This document shows positions 13,919 to 18,570 of a stretch of DNA of 18,570 bases, in pieces. The stretch is from an uncultured Oscillospiraceae bacterium (GTDB lineage: Bacteria > Bacillota > Clostridia > Oscillospirales > Oscillospiraceae), in the NCBI GenBank assembly GCA_900763675.1, contig CAAFLE010000045.1, forward strand, positions 1 through 18,570, given 5' to 3'. Each line of letters opens with the position of its first letter. The stretch's first letter is position 1. Under the pieces are notes generated by a model that searched no databases, was not told the origin of the DNA, and saw only the letters and a list, made by a program, of their open reading frames with translations. Position numbers and translations under genes: made by a program.

Positions 13919-14812
13919 ATGAGACCATTTGATTTCTACGCACCTACCACCGTGGTCGAGGCGCTCACTCTGCTGGACCAGTACAAGGACAGCGTCGCCT
14001 GCATTGCCGGCGGCACCGACCTCACGCTGGAACTCAATGAGTGGAAGACGCAGCCGGCCGTCGTTATCGACCTGAAAAAGCTCACGGAGCTTGACTACAT
14101 CAAGGTCGAAAACGGCATCGTCCGGATCGGCGCTCTGACGACTCATGCGGAAGTGGCTGCCAACGACATCATCCGCGAGAATGTCCACATTCTCTATGAC
14201 GCCTGCCGTCAGGTAGGTTCTCCGCAGATCCGAAATCTCGCGACGCTCGGCGGCAACATCTGCCAGTCGTCCGTGGCGGGCGACGGTCTCGCGGCGTGCG
14301 TCACGCTCAACGCCGACGTCACCATCAAGAGCGTCCGCGGCGAGCGCACCGTTAACATCAACGAATTTCTGTCCTCTCCGGACCGCAAGCGCAACATTCT
14401 CCAGCCGGATGAGCTTCTCACCGAGGTCTCGTTCCCGCTGCCCGACACGAAGCATACCGCGACCGCGTTCTACAAGCTGGGCAAGCGCCGTGCGCTCGCC
14501 ATCAGCGTCATCGGCGGCGGCATGGTCGTGACGGTCGACGATAACGGCGTTTGCACCTACTGCTCGATGCGTGCCGGCGCTATGGCGCGGTATCCGCAGC
14601 GCTACAAGGGCTGCGAGGAATACCTCGTCGGCAAGAAGCTCAGCTGGGAGACCATGCTCGGCTGTCTGCCGATCATGCACGATCAGGTCTACGAAGCCAA
14701 CAAGGCCCGCGCCTCCGTGTTCTATAAAAAGGAGAGCATCCAGGGTGTTTACAAGCACCTGTTCGCCGATGTTCTTCGCAAACTGAATATTGAGGAGGTG
14801 CAGGGATTTTGA
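13919..14812 (+). CDS. ndhF: Nicotinate dehydrogenase, FAD subunit
   Basis: Medium, FAD-binding subunit of a xanthine-dehydrogenase-family hydroxylase; it passes electrons from the iron-sulfur subunit to NADP+ or another acceptor. The 297-residue chain has the two FAD loops of the CO-dehydrogenase flavoprotein family: I-A-G-G-T-D at 29-34 and T-L-G-G-N-I at 109-114, the latter preceded by GSPQIRNLA. A CODH flavoprotein C-terminal domain follows (AFYKLGKRRALAISVIGGGM, then the RAGAMARYPQRYKGCEEYL region). An AAGGGGGAAAA site precedes the ATG. Its stop overlaps the ndhS start by four bases. By itself it could belong to any XDH-type enzyme; the split large subunit downstream identifies the complex. 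Confidence 0.92.
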   Translation: MRPFDFYAPTTVVEALTLLDQYKDSVACIAGGTDLTLELNEWKTQPAVVIDLKKLTELDYIKVENGIVRIGALTTHAEVAANDIIRENVHILYDACRQVGSPQIRNLATLGGNICQSSVAGDGLAACVTLNADVTIKSVRGERTVNINEFLSSPDRKRNILQPDELLTEVSFPLPDTKHTATAFYKLGKRRALAISVIGGGMVVTVDDNGVCTYCSMRAGAMARYPQRYKGCEEYLVGKKLSWETMLGCLPIMHDQVYEANKARASVFYKKESIQGVYKHLFADVLRKLNIEEVQGF

Positions 14813-15291
14813 AGAAGATCACCGTTCATTTCACCGTTAACCATGAGCCGGTGACCGTTGAGGTCGAACCCAACCACCGCCTGCTCGACGTGCTGCGCAA
14901 CAACCTTGGGCTTACGAGCGTCAAGGAAGGCTGCAGCGAGGGCGAGTGCGGCGCCTGCACGGTCATCTACAACGGCGAGCCCGTGACGAGCTGCTGCATT
15001 CTTGCCGGTCAGGCGGAGGGCGCGGACATCATCACGCTCGAGGGCATCAGCAAGGACGGTCAGCCCGACGTGGTGCAGCAGGCGTTTATGGACGCCGGCG
15101 CCGTGCAGTGCGGCTTCTGCATCCCCGGCATGATCCTCACCGCCGAGGCTTTTCTCAAGAAGAACCCCAACCCGACGCGGGATGAGGTCAAGCTCGCCAT
15201 CAGCGGCAATCTCTGCCGCTGCACCGGCTATGCCAAGATCAACGACGCTGTGCTTCTGGCGGCTGCCAGAATGCGCGGAGAGGAGGCGTGA
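14809..15291 (+). CDS. ndhS: Nicotinate dehydrogenase, small 2x[2Fe-2S] subunit
   Basis: Carries two [2Fe-2S] clusters linking the molybdenum site and the FAD. In 160 residues it has the plant-ferredoxin-type motif Cys42, Cys47, Cys50, Cys62 (CSEGECGAC then TSC) and the helical-domain motif Cys101, Cys104, Cys136, Cys138 (CGFCIPG and LCRCTGY). The start is a TTG at 14809, overlapping the ndhF stop (TTTTGA); it has GGAGGTG about 10 bases upstream, restores the normal MKKI N-terminus of the family and there is no suitable ATG. The TTG may lower initiation or couple it to ndhF termination. The stop is six bases short of the ndhL ATG. Confidence 0.95.
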   Translation: MKKITVHFTVNHEPVTVEVEPNHRLLDVLRNNLGLTSVKEGCSEGECGACTVIYNGEPVTSCCILAGQAEGADIITLEGISKDGQPDVVQQAFMDAGAVQCGFCIPGMILTAEAFLKKNPNPTRDEVKLAISGNLCRCTGYAKINDAVLLAAARMRGEEA

Positions 15292-15293
15292 GC

Positions 15294-16595
15294 ATGAGAG
15301 ACGTAGCCATTCTCGGCCGTGACCATATCAAGGTCGATTCGCTCGACAAGGTCCTCGGCCGCGCCAAGTTCGCCGCGGACTACTATATGCCCGATATGCT
15401 CTACGGCGGCGTGTTCCGCAGCACCGTTCCCCATGCGTACATCAAAAAGCTGAATCTTGAGAAGGCGCGTGCGCTGCCCGGCGTCGCGTGCGTACTCGAT
15501 CACACCGCCATCCCCGGCAAGAACCGCTTCGGCATCATCCTCAAGGACGAGCCGTGCCTCGTAGACGACAAGGTGCGCCGCTACGGCGACGCTATCGCCG
15601 TCGTCGCGGCGGAGACGCCGGAGCTTGTGCAGGAAGCCTTGCAGCTCATCGAGGTCGAATACGAAGAGCTGCCCGTCATCAACTCCTACGAGAGCGCGAT
15701 GGCAGAGGGCGCCGTCTGCGTCCACGGCACGACGAACGTCCATGCCAAGAAGCACATGGAGTTCGGCAATGTGGACGAGGCCTGGAGCAAGTGCGACATC
15801 ATCATCGAGAACACCTACTCCACCCACGTTCTCTCCCATATGTTCATCGAGCCGGACGCCGGCATCGCCTACTATGACGAGAAGGGCATCATGACGGTCA
15901 TCGCCTCCACGCAGAACCCCCACTACGACCGCAACGAGGTCGCCGGTATGCTCGGCGTGCCGCAGAACCATGTCCGCTGCATCCAGCCCACCACGGGCGG
16001 CGGCTTCGGCGGCAAGCTCGACATCGGCGTGCAGCTCCATTGCGCTCTGCTCGCGCACTACACCAAGCGCCCCGTGAAGATCGTCCGCTCCCGCACGGAG
16101 TCCACGATGATCTCCTCCAAGCGTCACCCGATCACGACCCACGTCAAGACCGGCGCGACGAAGGACGGCAAGCTCGTTGCCGCGCAGTATGAGCTCACGT
16201 GTGACGCCGGCGCTTACGGCTCTTACGGTCCCGCCGTTATCGGCCGTTTCCCGGTCCATGCCGTCGGTCCCTACGACTGCCCGAACGTCCGTCTGGACGC
16301 CACGTTTGCCTACACGAACAATCCGATGTGCGGCGCGTTCCGCGGCTTCGGCGTGCCGCAGGCCGCCGTCGTCCACGAAGGACAGATGGATGCTCTCGCC
16401 GCGGCTCTGCACATGAGTCCGCTGGAGATCCGCCGCATCAACGGTCACCACGTCGGCTCGACGATCCCGACCGGTCAGACGCTCACCGAGAGCGTCGGCT
16501 ATCAGGATACGCTTGCCGAGGCGATCAAGAAGGCGCAGGAAGTCATGCCGGACGCTCTTGAGCGTCTCGACCCGGATTGGAGGCCGCAGATATGA
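15294..16595 (+). CDS. ndhL: Nicotinate dehydrogenase, large molybdopterin subunit (N-terminal half)
   Basis: First of two chains that together form the molybdenum-binding subunit; in most relatives these are one polypeptide. The 433 residues include the aldehyde-oxidase a/b hammerhead domain (KVLGRAKFAADYYMPDMLYGGVFRST) and the MoCo-binding start with STQNPH (Gln207), GGGFGGK at 235-241 and GAFRGFGVPQ (Phe352). Gln207, Arg318 and Phe352 correspond, with a one-residue shift, to Gln208, Arg319 and Phe353 that I recall as active-site residues of the Eubacterium barkeri enzyme. The ATG at 15294 has AGGAGG seven bases upstream, better placed than the GTG at 15288. It overlaps ndhM by four bases (ATGA). 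No in-frame TGA is present, in line with the reported selenium being a Mo ligand and not selenocysteine. Confidence 0.93.
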   Translation: MRDVAILGRDHIKVDSLDKVLGRAKFAADYYMPDMLYGGVFRSTVPHAYIKKLNLEKARALPGVACVLDHTAIPGKNRFGIILKDEPCLVDDKVRRYGDAIAVVAAETPELVQEALQLIEVEYEELPVINSYESAMAEGAVCVHGTTNVHAKKHMEFGNVDEAWSKCDIIIENTYSTHVLSHMFIEPDAGIAYYDEKGIMTVIASTQNPHYDRNEVAGMLGVPQNHVRCIQPTTGGGFGGKLDIGVQLHCALLAHYTKRPVKIVRSRTESTMISSKRHPITTHVKTGATKDGKLVAAQYELTCDAGAYGSYGPAVIGRFPVHAVGPYDCPNVRLDATFAYTNNPMCGAFRGFGVPQAAVVHEGQMDALAAALHMSPLEIRRINGHHVGSTIPTGQTLTESVGYQDTLAEAIKKAQEVMPDALERLDPDWRPQI

Positions 16596-17602
16596 AATTG
16601 AGAGGAACAGGCGTCGGCAGTATGTTCTACGGCGTCGGCAACACCGGTCTGCCCAACCCCGCCGCAGCCTTCTGCGAAGTGCTGCCCGACACCAGCGTTA
16701 ACGTTACCATCGGCGCCGCCGACATCGGTCAGGGCGTCGCGAGCGTCGCCGCGGCGATCGCCGCCGAAACGCTCGGTCTTGAGTTTGAAAACATCCACGT
16801 GACCTGGGCGGATACCCAGATCGCCCCCGAGGGCGGCGCAACGTCCGCCTCCCGCCAGACGTTCGTCACCGGCAACGCCGTGAAAAACGCCTGCACCAAC
16901 GCGATGGGCGAACTCAAGCGCACCGCTTCCGAGTTCCTGAACGTCCCGCAGGAGGAGCTGATCTTCCGTCACCGCGAGATCTACAGCTCCAAGGACGAGA
17001 CGAAGAAGATGACCTATCCCGAGCTGATGGGCGCGATGGGCAAGAACGGCCGTCTCGCCGTGGGCGCCGGGTACTACAACCCCAAGACGACCTATCTGAA
17101 TCCCGCGGATATGTCCGGCATCCCGTATGAGGTCTACTCCTACGCCACCTGCATCATCGAGGTCGAGGTCGATACCGACACCGGCGAGGTGCAGCTGCTC
17201 AAGTGTGTTTCCGCGCATGACGTCGGCACGCCGGTCGGCGTGAAGATGTGCGAAGGTCAGATCGAGGGCGGCACCGCCATGGGTACCGGCTTCGTCATCA
17301 GCGAGAAGATCGAGACCGACCCCAAGACCTGCGCGATCAAGAACCCGTCCCTGAGCAAGTACATCATCGAGTCCAGCATGGACGTTCCCGAGGTTTACCC
17401 CATCGTTGTGTGCAGCGACGGCGACGCCGCTCCGTACGGTGCGAAGGGCATCGGCGAGCCGGCGCTCATCCCGAGCATCCCCGCGACGATGGCAGCCATC
17501 GGCAACGCTCTCGGCGTGAAGTTCTACCACACCCCCATCCTTGCCGCCGACATCGTGAAGGCGTGGAAGGACAAGCAGGCAGCGGAGGCTGCCGCCAACT
17601 AA
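16592..17602 (+). CDS. ndhM: Nicotinate dehydrogenase, medium molybdopterin subunit (C-terminal half)
   Basis: Second chain of the split molybdopterin subunit, 336 residues, completing the MoCo site. It opens MKLRGTGVGSMFYG, with Tyr13 at the position I recall as contacting nicotinate. It has the MoCo motif G-Q-G-V at 46-49 of an ADIGQGVAS segment, T-S-A-S-R-Q-T at 84-90, and the catalytic base Glu289 in GAKGIGEPALIPS, equivalent to Glu1261 of bovine xanthine oxidase. The start sits in the ATGA overlap with ndhL, with TGGAGG eight bases upstream, which should enforce one-to-one synthesis. Reading the two chains as a frameshifted single gene is unlikely: both have proper ends, a ribosome-binding site and the arrangement known from Eubacterium barkeri. 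Confidence 0.93.
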   Translation: MKLRGTGVGSMFYGVGNTGLPNPAAAFCEVLPDTSVNVTIGAADIGQGVASVAAAIAAETLGLEFENIHVTWADTQIAPEGGATSASRQTFVTGNAVKNACTNAMGELKRTASEFLNVPQEELIFRHREIYSSKDETKKMTYPELMGAMGKNGRLAVGAGYYNPKTTYLNPADMSGIPYEVYSYATCIIEVEVDTDTGEVQLLKCVSAHDVGTPVGVKMCEGQIEGGTAMGTGFVISEKIETDPKTCAIKNPSLSKYIIESSMDVPEVYPIVVCSDGDAAPYGAKGIGEPALIPSIPATMAAIGNALGVKFYHTPILAADIVKAWKDKQAAEAAAN

Positions 17603-17606
17603 GGTT

Positions 17607-17632
17607 AAAAGTACGTCCCTAAGGTACTTTTT
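17607..17632 (+). terminator. Weak hairpin terminator after ndhM
   Basis: AAAAGTAC (17607-17614) pairs with GTACTTTT (17624-17631) over a nine-base loop and runs into T5. The stem is short and AT-rich, so it would be leaky and allow partial read-through to the transporter gene, lowering its expression relative to the enzyme. Confidence 0.5.
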
Positions 17633-17805
17633 GACAATAACTCATCGGCGGCGCTTCATCACCGCCGCCAGCTCACCAGCGATAAGGAAACCGCGCACAA
17701 TCTCTTCGGGCAATCAGCAGCTGCCCGAAACCCGTACACAAGTAAACGCTTAAACGCTCAACGAATGTTGCAATCAACATTAAATTAAGGGAGGCACTTT
17801 AATTA
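17633..17805 (+). promoter_or_regulatory. Structured leader of the EIIC-like gene with a palindromic site
   Basis: This stretch has no gene. It holds hairpins GGCGGCG/CGCCGCC (17647-17653 with 17663-17669) and TTCGGGCA/TGCCCGAA (17705-17712 with 17722-17729), and a perfect inverted repeat AATGTTG-N4-CAACATT at 17764-17781, only about nine bases ahead of the AGGGAGG ribosome-binding site. A TTGACA at 17631-17636 lacks a fitting -10. The palindrome could be an operator or an RNA hairpin controlling ribosome access; I recognise no known riboswitch. Confidence 0.45.
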
Positions 17806-18570
17806 ATGGCTAACAACAACACCGAGCTGAAGGGATGGGCGAAGTACTGCAAAGAGCAGAACATTGAGTTCTCCACGAAGCGCATTTTCATCGACGGCCT
17901 GGGCGGCATGGCTCACGGTCTGTTTGCGTCTCTGCTGATCGGCTGCATCATCAACACCATCGGCATGTACGTTCCCCTGCTCAAGGACATCGTTGTCAAC
18001 CCCTGGGGTTCCGAAGCTCTTGCGGGCGCGAACCTGCTGATCGCTTCCAAGACCGCCGCTTACGCCGTGCAGGGCGCCGCTATGGCCGCTGCTATCGCGT
18101 ACAGCATGAAGGCTCCCCCGTTCGTCATGTACTCCACGCTGGCTGTTGGCTACGCTGCCAACGCCCTCGGCGCGCAGGGCGGCCCTCTCGCCGTGTTCTT
18201 CGTCGTCGTCATTGCCGTGTTCGCCGGTAAGCTGGTCTCCAAGCGCACCCCGATCGACATCATCATCACCCCGTTCGTGACGATTGTCATCGGCGTTCTG
18301 TTCGCTTTCCTGATCGCTCCCCCGATCGGCAAGGGCGCCGTCCTTCTCGGCGACCTCGTCATGAAGGCAACCGCTCTCCAGCCCTTCTGGATGGGCATCC
18401 TCGTCTCCGCTCTCATGGGCATCATCCTGACCCTCCCCATCTCCTCCGCCGCTATCTGCGCCGGTCTTGGTCTGGTCGGTCTCGCCGGCGGCGCCTGCGT
18501 TGCTGGCTGCTCTGCTCACATGGTCGGCTTCGCTGTTGCGTCCTACCGTGAGAACGGCGTGCAGGGTCTC
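17806..18570 (+). CDS. PTS_EIIC_2/PfoR-like membrane protein, candidate nicotinate transporter (partial, 3' end outside window)
   Basis: The 255 residues present start MANNNTELKGWAKYC and contain at least six hydrophobic segments: about 30-50 (GMAHGLFASLLIGCIINTIGM), 70-95, 100-118, 124-142, 155-170 and 195-235. The FIDGLGGMAHGLFASLLIG entry, the PISSAAI motif and GCSAHMVGFAVASYREN are characteristic of the PTS_EIIC_2 family (COG3641, PfoR). Such proteins resemble the sugar-translocating EIIC unit but often occur without EIIA or EIIB and their substrates are mostly unknown; PfoR was linked to toxin regulation in Clostridium perfringens. Lying at the end of a nicotinate-degradation gene set, it is a reasonable candidate for nicotinate uptake, which is inference. 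The start at 17806 follows AGGGAGG. Roughly a quarter of the protein is probably missing. Confidence 0.85.
   Translation, partial: MANNNTELKGWAKYCKEQNIEFSTKRIFIDGLGGMAHGLFASLLIGCIINTIGMYVPLLKDIVVNPWGSEALAGANLLIASKTAAYAVQGAAMAAAIAYSMKAPPFVMYSTLAVGYAANALGAQGGPLAVFFVVVIAVFAGKLVSKRTPIDIIITPFVTIVIGVLFAFLIAPPIGKGAVLLGDLVMKATALQPFWMGILVSALMGIILTLPISSAAICAGLGLVGLAGGACVAGCSAHMVGFAVASYRENGVQGL

Noticed and set aside
13919..17602. Annotation as a generic xanthine dehydrogenase or purine hydroxylase
   Set aside because: The split molybdopterin subunit, pocket residues and the hnr and hgd neighbours fit nicotinate dehydrogenase better; purine genes are absent.
15294..17602. Selenocysteine codon in ndhL or ndhM, since the known enzyme contains selenium
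   Set aside because: No in-frame TGA inside either gene; the reported selenium is a labile ligand of molybdenum, not selenocysteine.
15294..17602. ndhL and ndhM as a single gene broken by a frameshift
   Set aside because: ndhM has its own ribosome-binding site and ATG and begins with a conserved N-terminus, as in the described two-chain enzyme.

Overview
The window looks like a chromosomal stretch from a GC-rich (roughly 60%), spore-forming, anaerobic Clostridia-type Firmicute, most likely an Oscillospiraceae-like gut bacterium. The grounds are a forespore sigma factor gene (sigG) with a YlmC/YmxH-type sporulation gene, strong AGGAGG ribosome-binding sites, radical-SAM and iron-sulfur enzymes, and an intergenic repeat of a style I associate with gut Clostridia. 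The species assignment is inference.

Left part (1-3621, minus strand): the 5' two-thirds of rpsB with its own promoter and structured leader; a YlmC/YmxH PRC-barrel gene; sigG; and a secreted VanY-like (M15) peptidase with a peptidoglycan-binding domain and Ig-like repeats. Between the peptidase and sigG lies a compact control element: a SigF-type promoter embedded in a hairpin that would hide the sigG ribosome-binding site only in read-through transcripts. Middle part (3657-9606): a divergent pair of promoters; a cca tRNA nucleotidyltransferase gene overlapping a metallo-beta-lactamase-fold gene; a MITE-like hairpin-rich repeat; a convergent KamA-family radical SAM aminomutase whose lysine-binding Asp residues are replaced; an orphan promoter plus terminator upstream of it (sRNA or attenuated leader); then a methyltransferase-gdhA operon closed by a 34-bp perfect palindrome terminator.

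Right part (9623-18570) is the notable region: an anaerobic nicotinate-catabolism locus resembling the one described for Eubacterium barkeri. A divergent mocA (molybdopterin cytidylyltransferase) faces hnr (6-hydroxynicotinate reductase), an ApbE-like UPF0280 gene, hgd (2-(hydroxymethyl)glutarate dehydrogenase), ndhF-ndhS-ndhL-ndhM (nicotinate dehydrogenase with the molybdopterin subunit split in two) and a PTS_EIIC_2/PfoR-like membrane protein cut by the window end. Most genes overlap by 1-4 bases. The proposed flow is: EIIC-like protein imports nicotinate (inference); NdhFSLM hydroxylates it to 6-hydroxynicotinate using a molybdopterin-cytosine-dinucleotide cofactor made by MocA; Hnr reduces the ring; an enamidase that is not in the window opens it; Hgd reduces 2-formylglutarate. 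Ammonia released by ring opening could feed GdhA.

The most interesting new idea is that the UPF0280 protein, translationally coupled to hnr and carrying ApbE-type GGD, TSG and ADAxAT motifs, is the flavin transferase that installs the covalent flavin reported for Hnr. No tRNA, rRNA, CRISPR array, insertion sequence or phage gene was seen.
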